Part shown: piece by piece, positions 1-8,517 of the stretch | Layout of the letters: the number at the start of each line of letters is the position of its first letter | How positions within the stretch are numbered: position 1 is the stretch's first letter | Assembly: GCA_003331585.1 (NCBI GenBank) | Contig: QOPG01000005.1 | Coordinates: 1 to 64,000, forward strand | Direction of reading: 5' to 3' | Origin: Gammaproteobacteria bacterium | Lineage (GTDB): Bacteria; Pseudomonadota; Gammaproteobacteria; Steroidobacterales; Woeseiaceae | DNA: 64,000 bases | Position numbers and translations under genes: made by a program | Notes under the pieces: model-generated | What the model was told of the DNA's origin: nothing | Databases searched by the model: none | What the model saw: the letters and a program-made list of their open reading frames with translations, nothing else

Positions 1-1560
1 TACAGCAACTACCGGCATATCTTCATCAACTAGGGCTAAAGGACCATGCTTAAGTTCTCCAGCAGCATATGCTTCTGCATGAATGTATGAAATTTCTTTC
101 AACTTTAGAGCGCCTTCCATCGCTACCGGATTTTGAACACCCCTTCCTAGGAATAATGCATGGTGTTTATCTGCAAAATTTTTCGCCAATGCCTTTATAT
201 CCTCGTCAAGCACAAGAATCTGATCAATTAAAGTAGGTAGTTCCAGTAATTGATTTACCATGTCTTTTTCTTTTTCTTCATCCAACCCAAATCGTCTTCC
301 GATAACGATTGTTAGAAGAGATAGAGCTGATAGTTGTGTTGTAAAGGCTTTTGTTGATGCAACTCCGATTTCTGGTCCAGCCTTTGTTAGCATCACTAAA
401 TCAGATTCTCTTACCATAGTACTTTCTGGAACATTACATATCGTCAGTGTCGATATATATTCGACCTCTTTTGCCGCTCTGAGAGCAGCTAATGTGTCAG
501 CAGTTTCACCTGACTGACTAATAGCAACAAATAATGTATTTTTAATTACAACTGGATTGCGGTATCGATATTCACTAGCAATTTCTACTCTGCAAGGGAT
601 TCGACACATGCTTTCTATCCAGTATTTAGCAATCAAGCCAGCATGAAAACTGGTGCCACATGCGACTATATGTATTGCTTCAACTTGATCAAAAACCTCT
701 TCAGCTTGTGGTCCAAACGAATTTTGGAGTACTTTTCCATCAGAAATTCTTTGATCGAGAGTGTTGGCAATCGCTCTAGATTGTTCATAGATTTCCTTGA
801 GCATAAAGTGTTCAAACTCGCCCTTTTCTGCAGCATCAGAAGATAATCTGCTTTTAGTTACTTTTCTTTTTGCTTCATTATCTTTTGCATCAATCACTGT
901 AATGTTTTCCCTCTCAACTACTGCAACATCACCTTCCTCCAAAAACATAAACTCATTTGTTTCCATCAATAGCGCCGCAACATCAGAAGCAACAAAATTT
1001 TCATTTTCCCCGATACCAATTACGACTGGACAGCCCGATCTAGCTACCACAATTTTTTCTGGTTCATGTGTGCTTATTACAGCAAGAGCATAAGCACCTT
1101 CAAGCTCCTGAATAGTTGCTTTGACAGCCATGAGAAGATCTTTTTGAATATCAAAATGACTGTGTATTAAATGAACTACTGCTTCAGTATCTGTATCGGA
1201 TGTGAATTTATACCCGCGATCAATTAAATTATTTTTTATATCATTATAATTTTCAATAATGCCATTATGCACTAGCGCAAAATCCGGATCGGATAAATGA
1301 GGATGTGCATTATTTTCTGATGGAATGCCATGCGTTGCCCATCTTGTATGAGAGATACCTGTTTTACCTAATAGGGCGTTTTGATCAAGTGCGTCCTGTA
1401 ATTTTCTTACTTTTCCTGCTCTTCTTATTCTATTGATCTGTTTTTTTTCAATGACAGCAATACCTGCAGAGTCATATCCCCGATATTCGAGCCTTCTGAG
1501 GCCCTCCATAAGGATAGTATCTACATTTCTATTGCTGATTGCGCCTACAATTCCACACAT
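1..1560 (-). CDS. glmS: glutamine--fructose-6-phosphate aminotransferase (isomerizing), C-terminus cut by window edge
   Basis: Reverse strand reads MCGIVGAISNRNVDTILMEGLRRLEYRGYDSAGIAV... from 1560, with SIS-domain motifs (VACGTSFHAG, SQSGETADT). No stop in window, so absent from the ORF track. Confidence 0.97.
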   Translation of the reverse strand, partial: MCGIVGAISNRNVDTILMEGLRRLEYRGYDSAGIAVIEKKQINRIRRAGKVRKLQDALDQNALLGKTGISHTRWATHGIPSENNAHPHLSDPDFALVHNGIIENYNDIKNNLIDRGYKFTSDTDTEAVVHLIHSHFDIQKDLLMAVKATIQELEGAYALAVISTHEPEKIVVARSGCPVVIGIGENENFVASDVAALLMETNEFMFLEEGDVAVVERENITVIDAKDNEAKRKVTKSRLSSDAAEKGEFEHFMLKEIYEQSRAIANTLDQRISDGKVLQNSFGPQAEEVFDQVEAIHIVACGTSFHAGLIAKYWIESMCRIPCRVEIASEYRYRNPVVIKNTLFVAISQSGETADTLAALRAAKEVEYISTLTICNVPESTMVRESDLVMLTKAGPEIGVASTKAFTTQLSALSLLTIVIGRRFGLDEEKEKDMVNQLLELPTLIDQILVLDEDIKALAKNFADKHHALFLGRGVQNPVAMEGALKLKEISYIHAEAYAAGELKHGPLALVDEDMPVVAV

Positions 1561-1585
1561 GTGTATTATTCCAATTTAAATGAAA

Positions 1586-2944
1586 TTATGACTTTTTTGG
1601 CCGCTTCCAATCATTGATCATTTTTTGATCTGCTCTTTCCACTGAAAGTTTTTCATCTTCTACGTCCATAGAAATCGTGGATCCAGCACCAATGGTTGCA
1701 TCCTTTCCAATTTTAACCGGTGCAACTAACTCCACTCCTGAACCAATAAATGCTCCATCATCTATTTGAGTTTTATGTTTATTGGCTCCGTCATAATTGC
1801 ATGTGATGGTTCCAGCACCAATATTAACATTATCGCCAATTTCACTGTCACCTATGTAACTGAGATGATTTACTTTGCTGGCAGTTCCAATTAAACTTTT
1901 TTTAATTTCAACAAAATTTCCAACTTTTACGTTATTTTGAAGTTCCACGCCTGGCCTAAGGCGAGCAAATGGTCCTATTTGGGCATTCGTACCGATCTCA
2001 GCACCCAGAATATGAGAGTTTGCATGAATAACCGAGTTATCGCCTATTTTTGCATCACAAATATAGGTATTTGGTCCGATTTTTACATTATTTCCTAGGT
2101 TCACTTTACCCTCAAAAACAGTATTAACATCAATAAGAACATCGCTTCCACATTTGATGTCTCCTCGTATATCTATTCGCGCAGGATCCATTATTGTGAC
2201 GCCATTTTGCATCAATTCTTTTGCCAATTTTTTCTGGAAAAGTCGCTCTGCTCTAGCTAATTCAATTTTATCATTTATGCCCATCGATTCTTCCCAAGTT
2301 GATGCCATGAACCCTCTTACTGGCAATCCATCCGTTACTGCCATGTCAATTATATCAGTTAGATAATATTCTTTTTTAATATTGTCGTTCTTGAGACGAC
2401 TGAGCAATTTTTTCAAAAGATTGCCGTTACACGCCATGATTCCAGTATTAATTTCTTTTATTTTTTTTATTTCTTCACTTGCATCACTGTCTTCTATAAT
2501 AGCTTGAATGTTACCTTTTTTTCTGACAATCCTCCCATATCCAGATGGATCTGGAAGTATCGCTGACAAAAGATTTATTCCTTTTTTTAGATTTTCTGAA
2601 AGCAATTGTTTAAGGGTGCTGGAAGAAATTAGTGGGACATCGCCATACAGTATTATAATTTCATCATCAGCCGAGATTATTTCAGAAGCTTGTTTAACCG
2701 CATGACCTGTGCCCAGTTGTTCTTTTTGATGAACCCAATCAATGTCATTGTGGCCTTCAAAGTCAGCTTTAACCTGATCACCACCAAAACCATGAACCAC
2801 TATAATTTTCTTAGGCTCTAATTCTCTTGCACTATCTACTACGTGCTTCAGCAGTGCTTTTCCCGCCATTGGTTGCAGCACTTTTGGCAAATCGGACTTC
2901 ATCCTTGTCCCTTTTCCAGCCGCCAAAATAATAATACTTAACAT
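1586..2944 (-). CDS. glmU: bifunctional UDP-N-acetylglucosamine pyrophosphorylase / glucosamine-1-phosphate N-acetyltransferase
   Basis: LAAGKGTRMKSDLPKVLQPMAGK nucleotidyltransferase motif plus left-handed beta-helix hexapeptide repeats; adjacent to glmS. Confidence 0.97.
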   Translation of the reverse strand: MLSIIILAAGKGTRMKSDLPKVLQPMAGKALLKHVVDSARELEPKKIIVVHGFGGDQVKADFEGHNDIDWVHQKEQLGTGHAVKQASEIISADDEIIILYGDVPLISSSTLKQLLSENLKKGINLLSAILPDPSGYGRIVRKKGNIQAIIEDSDASEEIKKIKEINTGIMACNGNLLKKLLSRLKNDNIKKEYYLTDIIDMAVTDGLPVRGFMASTWEESMGINDKIELARAERLFQKKLAKELMQNGVTIMDPARIDIRGDIKCGSDVLIDVNTVFEGKVNLGNNVKIGPNTYICDAKIGDNSVIHANSHILGAEIGTNAQIGPFARLRPGVELQNNVKVGNFVEIKKSLIGTASKVNHLSYIGDSEIGDNVNIGAGTITCNYDGANKHKTQIDDGAFIGSGVELVAPVKIGKDATIGAGSTISMDVEDEKLSVERADQKMINDWKRPKKS

Positions 2945-3129
2945 TTTTTCTTATTTAATCCTTTAATTGTTCATGAAAAGGCAACACAAACTATATTTAT
3001 TTGAGATATTAATCAACAAATAAATCAGATACTTATCTAATAATGCATGATATTTTTGATAAAACAAATATTGTTATTTACATATAAAACAGGATACTTT
3101 GTAATCATATATTAAAAAGTGAGGGAAAT

Positions 3130-5778
3130 ATGAAAACACTGAAAAGCAGATTTATTATTATCTTTGCAATAACTGCATTTATTAATGTTGCTTCGGCATA
3201 TCAAATACAAGGCATTGATAAAGAAATGTTCCCTCAGAATGTTTCATATGATCCGAATATACCTTCGCCTGAGTTATTTTTAGGTCGGAAATTGGGTGCG
3301 GCTCCGGTTAGACATCATGAGCTTGTGGAATATCTTCGAATGCTAGCAAATTTATCAGATCGACTGACAGTTGAGACTATCGGATATTCTCACGAAAGAA
3401 GACCGATATTATTTTTGGTAGCCACTTCAAGTTCAAATCAAAACAATATGGAACAGATCAAAAATGAACATCTTAATTTATCAGATTCAAGAAAAAAGCA
3501 AGTCATAACTGATAAAATGCCAGTCGTTACCTGGCTTAATTACGGTGTTCATGGCGCCGAATCGAGTGGTATGGATGCAGCCCTCCCAACTGCTTATTAT
3601 CTGGCTGCTGCTATGGGTGATCCAATAAATCATCTTCTGGAAAATAGTGTCATACTCATTACCGCAGTATTTAATCCTGACGGTCACTCAAATAGAATTT
3701 CATGGCTGGATACATTTAGCAGCAAAATACCAAACCCCAATCCCGATCATATTGAACATAATTATGACGGCAGGTTAGCCAGAACTAATCATTATGGTTT
3801 TGACTTAAATCGACAATGGATATCTATTACTCAGCCAGAACCAAGAGCTTGGATAAAGAAATGGCATGAATGGAGACCTAATTTATCTGTGGATTACCAT
3901 GAAATGGGCAGCTCTCAAACATATTACTTTTCTCCAGGAGTTCCAACAAGAAATCATCCGTTAATACCCGATACTGGACTAGAGCTAATGGAAAAAATTG
4001 TAAAACCTGCCGAAGAATTTTTAGATTCCCAAAAAAGATTATATTTTCATGGCGATAGGTATGATCATTTTTTCTTGGGAAAAGGCTCATCATTTCCTTT
4101 AGTAAATGGCGGTGTTGGAATGCTCCATGAGGCAAGCTCGGCCAGAGGTGTTATGGTCGAAACTCAAAATGGCATCAGGACATATCGAGAGAATATTATA
4201 AAACATTTTAGAACAAGCATCGCGAATGCTATCGGCGCTGTAAATAATAAATTAGAACTTCTTCAATATCAGAAAAACTTTTATCAAAATGCAAAAAATA
4301 AAGCAAAGGATCACCCAATCAAGGCCTATGTTATCAGTGCTGGAAAAGACCGATCCAGATTGTATCACTTTGTCGATTTGCTAAATTATCACCGAATTAA
4401 TGTTAGTTATTTGAAAGAAAATATCACTATTGATGACTTCGAGTACGAAAAAGATTTCTCTGTTGTGGTTGATTTAAATCAAGATCAACATACCCTAATA
4501 AGGGGTTTATTCGATCTTGCAACAGAGTTCGAAGACAGTAAATTCTACGATGTTTCAACTTGGACACTTCCATTGGCATATGGTATGAATTTCAATGCTA
4601 TAGAAAATAATAATCAAAAAGAAAAACTTTTGGGTGATATATATGACAACAAAAAACCTTTAGTCAGTGCGCCTGATAAACCAGAATATGCATATGCATT
4701 TGAGTGGTCTGATTATTATTCACCTAGAGCATTATATAACATTCTAGATAAGGGGCTCTTGGCAAGAGTTGCCATGAATCCATTTATTGGGTCAACAAAA
4801 AAAGGAAGTCATGATTTTGACCGTGGCACTATTGTCGTTTCTTTTGATAGACAAGATGCTTCTGAAAACGATATTCACAATATAATGAAAGACATTGCTC
4901 AGGATGATGGAATATTCATACACTCATTAACCTCGGGTAAAAGCGTAACAGGAACACAGAATCCAGACCTTGGAAGTCAATTCATAAAAGCAATCCATAA
5001 ACCAACTATCTTATTAGTCGCTGGAAGAGAAATGGATTGGTATAACGTTGGAGAAATCTGGCATCTGCTTGATGTTCGAATGAATATCCCAGTTACACTT
5101 ATCGATAGATTACAAATGAATAATATTGATCTTAATAGATACACGCATATTATTTATGCCGGTGGGCAATATTCAAATTATCAGCCCAAATACCTTAATA
5201 ATATTCATGAGTGGGTCAATTCAGGAGGTACTCTGATAGGGATTCGACAAGGAGCAGATTGGATATCTAAAAATATTTTTAATAAAAATACAGATAAATC
5301 ACCAAAACGATTCTCAAAAGAAAAAGCAAATAATCGCCGCAATAAAGAACGTGATGCAATGAAAAAAGATCAGCCCAGATATTCATATTCTGAAAAAGAA
5401 GCTCGTGATCCGTTAAATGTCATAGGCGGTGCAATATTTTCAGGAGATTTGGATATTACTCACCCCATTGGATTCGGATATACAAATGAAAATATAGCGA
5501 TACATAAAAATACAACCTCTTTATTACCAACATCAAAAAACCCTTACGCAACTGTCATCGCTTATAACGATGCACCGATAATTTCAGGGTACGCGTCAGA
5601 AACTAATCAAGAAAAACTTAAAAATACCCCTGCACTGATAGCTGATCGCAGAGGCAAAGGGAGTATTATTTTATTCGCTGATGATCCGAACTTCAGAGCT
5701 ACCTGGTATGGAACAAACAAACTATTTTTAAATAGTCTATTTTTCTCCTTAGTCTTTGATCCTCCCAGAAATAATTAG
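3130..5778 (+). CDS. secreted M14-family zinc carboxypeptidase with C-terminal GATase-like domain
   Basis: N-terminal signal peptide; YGVHGAESSG metal-binding type motif; VFNPDGHSNR; DYHEMGS; C-terminal region TILLVAGREMDWYN...HIIYAGGQYSNY...WVNSGGTLIGI. Confidence 0.8.
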   Translation: MKTLKSRFIIIFAITAFINVASAYQIQGIDKEMFPQNVSYDPNIPSPELFLGRKLGAAPVRHHELVEYLRMLANLSDRLTVETIGYSHERRPILFLVATSSSNQNNMEQIKNEHLNLSDSRKKQVITDKMPVVTWLNYGVHGAESSGMDAALPTAYYLAAAMGDPINHLLENSVILITAVFNPDGHSNRISWLDTFSSKIPNPNPDHIEHNYDGRLARTNHYGFDLNRQWISITQPEPRAWIKKWHEWRPNLSVDYHEMGSSQTYYFSPGVPTRNHPLIPDTGLELMEKIVKPAEEFLDSQKRLYFHGDRYDHFFLGKGSSFPLVNGGVGMLHEASSARGVMVETQNGIRTYRENIIKHFRTSIANAIGAVNNKLELLQYQKNFYQNAKNKAKDHPIKAYVISAGKDRSRLYHFVDLLNYHRINVSYLKENITIDDFEYEKDFSVVVDLNQDQHTLIRGLFDLATEFEDSKFYDVSTWTLPLAYGMNFNAIENNNQKEKLLGDIYDNKKPLVSAPDKPEYAYAFEWSDYYSPRALYNILDKGLLARVAMNPFIGSTKKGSHDFDRGTIVVSFDRQDASENDIHNIMKDIAQDDGIFIHSLTSGKSVTGTQNPDLGSQFIKAIHKPTILLVAGREMDWYNVGEIWHLLDVRMNIPVTLIDRLQMNNIDLNRYTHIIYAGGQYSNYQPKYLNNIHEWVNSGGTLIGIRQGADWISKNIFNKNTDKSPKRFSKEKANNRRNKERDAMKKDQPRYSYSEKEARDPLNVIGGAIFSGDLDITHPIGFGYTNENIAIHKNTTSLLPTSKNPYATVIAYNDAPIISGYASETNQEKLKNTPALIADRRGKGSIILFADDPNFRATWYGTNKLFLNSLFFSLVFDPPRNN

Positions 5779-7199
5779 TTTATTGTTTGCATTAATTTAT
5801 CTGGATAATAAATTTTGCCTTTTGAGATAACTAACTCTACTTGACGGGTGTTACTGATATTTTCAATAGGATTCTTGCTGAGCAAGACCATATCAGCAAC
5901 TTTGCCTTTTTCGATTGTTCCCATTTCCTCTTGCATGGAAAAGAATTCTGCCGGCCTTATTGTTGCCGCATAGATTGCTTCAATTGGTTTTAGACCAGCC
6001 TCTACAAGAAATTCAAGCTCTGTATGTAAACTATAACCGGGCAATGCATAACCTATGGGTGTATCAGTGCCGGCTCCTATTGGGACACCTCTCTTGTTCA
6101 TTCTATCGATCAAGGACATGCTCCATTTGGCAAATTCAGACCCATACCAATCTTGATCTTTCTTTTGTTCAAACCAGTCATTAGTGGCTGCAATCCATTT
6201 TTCCTTAGCGCCGTCAGGTACAATTTTTAGAACGTTATCCCAGTCCTCTCTTTCATATCCTGGGTACATTGAAAACGCATTTAGGCGAAGCGTGGGTACT
6301 TGTATCGTTGATTTAAGGTTATCTATTGTTTGGTTACATTTTTGTTCGTCAAAATTATTTATTGCGGGCAATCTTTGTGCCGTATGAAGACTGCTTCTTA
6401 GTGTTAAGCCAGCACCATTTTCATGTGAATTAAGGATTGCTAATCTTTCCTCATGCAATTGAGCCGAATTAAATGCACAGTCCAACTCCACATTTCTTAG
6501 ATGTTCCATTGAATCAACTGCAGGACCGGCAATACTTGCTCTCATTGAGAGTGGTACATGTGCTGCTATAGGGAGATCATATATTGATGCCGCTTCAGAT
6601 AATGCATTAAATATCTCAGGTGAGACCATCTCATAAATTTTTATAAAATCAACACCCGCATCATTTAATTCTGTCACCTTCTTTTTGGCCATTGAGATTG
6701 TTGAGTTCTCTGTTCCAATTTCTGGAACTAGATCCCCATCATATACTACAAACTTTCCATCCAAGAGAGGCCCACTAAAATATACCCGAGGGGAAATAGC
6801 TTCTGGAGCACGCATTTTTTTTATCACGGGCTCCATTTTTTCCATTAATCCGCCTGTATCTCTCACGCTTGTGATGCCATGCGCTAAGAACAACTTCGGC
6901 ATTGATTCCGTAAATGCATCGTCGTAAGTTAGATGAACATGCATATCCCATAATCCTGGTATTAAAAACTTATCTTTTCCATCAATAATTTCAGAAACGT
7001 TCTGGAGATTATCAACCGACGAACTTACGGATAAAATTTGGTCATTTTGAAAAAGCACGGTTTGATTTTTTTGAAGCCCTGTCACTGGATGAATAACAGA
7101 AATATTTGTAATTGCTGTAGCTTCACTAAAATTGTCATTTGAACAGCCAAAGAGAAGCGTAAGAAAAATTAAAACCAAGCTAATGTAGAGATTTCTCAT
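5775..7199 (-). CDS. amidohydrolase family lipoprotein
   Basis: Lipoprotein signal LVLIFLTLLFGCSND; amidohydrolase motifs LIPGLWDMHVHL, GAGTDTPIG, GTIEKGKVADMVLL. Confidence 0.85.
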   Translation of the reverse strand: MRNLYISLVLIFLTLLFGCSNDNFSEATAITNISVIHPVTGLQKNQTVLFQNDQILSVSSSVDNLQNVSEIIDGKDKFLIPGLWDMHVHLTYDDAFTESMPKLFLAHGITSVRDTGGLMEKMEPVIKKMRAPEAISPRVYFSGPLLDGKFVVYDGDLVPEIGTENSTISMAKKKVTELNDAGVDFIKIYEMVSPEIFNALSEAASIYDLPIAAHVPLSMRASIAGPAVDSMEHLRNVELDCAFNSAQLHEERLAILNSHENGAGLTLRSSLHTAQRLPAINNFDEQKCNQTIDNLKSTIQVPTLRLNAFSMYPGYEREDWDNVLKIVPDGAKEKWIAATNDWFEQKKDQDWYGSEFAKWSMSLIDRMNKRGVPIGAGTDTPIGYALPGYSLHTELEFLVEAGLKPIEAIYAATIRPAEFFSMQEEMGTIEKGKVADMVLLSKNPIENISNTRQVELVISKGKIYYPDKLMQTIN

Positions 7200-7281
7200 C
7201 TAAATAATCCTTTTTTATATAAAATTTATATTTTTACACTATATCATTCAAAATAAATTTATAAGTTTTTAATTATTTTTA

Positions 7282-8505
7282 TTGACTCAAAATAAAACAA
7301 TCGGCATCCTATTTTTCTTACAAAAAATCACCCAAGAAATAGAGGGAAACTCCATGTCAAATGAAAAATTCAGCCCCTATATCAGCATCGGCTCACGTGT
7401 CAGAAAATCTCCCTACTTTGACTCTACAAAAAGATGCGGTGCTAAAGCTTTTTCTATCTACAATCACATGTATATGCCTACCCTTTATACCAGTGTTATT
7501 GATGAATATTGGAGCATGGTAAATGACGTTGTAATGATTGATGTGGGTGTCGAGAGACAAATTGAAATCAAAGGTCCCGACGCACATAAATTAGTTCAAT
7601 TTATTACCCCAAGAGATGTCTCTATTTGTGATAAAGGAAAGTGTTATTACATACTTCTTACTGGTGAGGACGGTGGAATTATCAATGATGCTGTATTGCT
7701 AAGATTAGCAGATGATCAATTTTGGGTTTCTCCTGGTGATGGAGATGTCCTTCTTTGGATTGAAGGAGTCGCTGTTAATTCTGGAATGGATGTTGAGGTT
7801 TTTGAGCCTGATGTATCACCATTACAAATGGGTGGCCCAAAATCACCACATGTAATGAGAGAACTCTTTGGTGACTTAGCTATAGATCTTGGATACTACA
7901 GAGCCGAACAAACAGAAGTTAATGGAATTCCTCTCGTACTTGGAAGGACAGGCTGGAGCGGTGAAATTAGTTATGAGCTATATCTTCAAGATGGATCTAG
8001 AGGAAATGAATTATGGGAACTCGTCGAAAAAGCAGGTGAAAAATACAATATTAAGCCTGCAGCACCCCAACTCATCAGAAGCATTGAAGGAGAATTGCTT
8101 TCATTTGCCTCAGACATAAGTCGTCAAGACAATCCCTATACAATTGATATGGGAAGATTAGTTCATCTTGATAGAGAGGATGATTTTATTGGCAAAGAAG
8201 CACTCATAAAAATAAACAAAGAGGGCGTTAAAAGAAAATTAGTTGGCATAGAGATTGAGGGTGATGCAATTAATGCTCCGCCTGAACATTTGTGGCCCGT
8301 CATTGATTCGAATAATAAAATTGGACATGTAACAAGATGTATTTTTTCGCCAAGGCTAAAAAAGAATATAGGCTTTGCCAATGTACCAGTGGATTACTCA
8401 GGTATCGGAACAAATTTCGAAATTAATTCTCCTAAAGGAATGCTTAAAGCAAGCGTTTGCAACAAACCCTGGTTCCCGGCAGAAATTAAAATATCTCTAG
8501 ACTAG
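7282..8505 (+). CDS. GcvT/DmdA-family aminomethyltransferase-like protein, DMSP demethylase-like; likely true start 7354
   Basis: From ATG at 7354 (preceded by gaggga): NHMYMPTLY...WSMVNDVVMIDVGVERQIEIKGPDAHKLVQFITPRDVS...CYYILLTGEDGGIINDAVLLRLADDQFWVSPGDGDVLLW; EPDVSPLQMGGPKSP; GRTGWSGEISYELY. Resembles DmdA more than canonical GcvT in the VERQxEIKGPDA...TPRD block. Confidence 0.72.
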   Translation: MTQNKTIGILFFLQKITQEIEGNSMSNEKFSPYISIGSRVRKSPYFDSTKRCGAKAFSIYNHMYMPTLYTSVIDEYWSMVNDVVMIDVGVERQIEIKGPDAHKLVQFITPRDVSICDKGKCYYILLTGEDGGIINDAVLLRLADDQFWVSPGDGDVLLWIEGVAVNSGMDVEVFEPDVSPLQMGGPKSPHVMRELFGDLAIDLGYYRAEQTEVNGIPLVLGRTGWSGEISYELYLQDGSRGNELWELVEKAGEKYNIKPAAPQLIRSIEGELLSFASDISRQDNPYTIDMGRLVHLDREDDFIGKEALIKINKEGVKRKLVGIEIEGDAINAPPEHLWPVIDSNNKIGHVTRCIFSPRLKKNIGFANVPVDYSGIGTNFEINSPKGMLKASVCNKPWFPAEIKISLD

Positions 8506-8517
8506 TTTTAAACAAAG

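Noticed and set aside
260-1093. + strand ORFs of 67-98 aa at 260, 643 and 797
   Set aside because: They are antisense to glmS, which reads clearly on the reverse strand to the window edge.
5915-6927. + strand ORFs of 67-89 aa inside the amidohydrolase region
   Set aside because: Antisense to a gene with clear amidohydrolase motifs; no independent support.
7200-7353. Possible glycine riboswitch upstream of the GcvT/DmdA-like gene
   Set aside because: AT-rich leader without recognisable glycine aptamer elements.
7394-7399. CACGTG core considered as a parS site (also at 18436-18441 and 60478-60483)
   Set aside because: Flanking bases do not match TGTTN/NAACA; only the two recF sites match.
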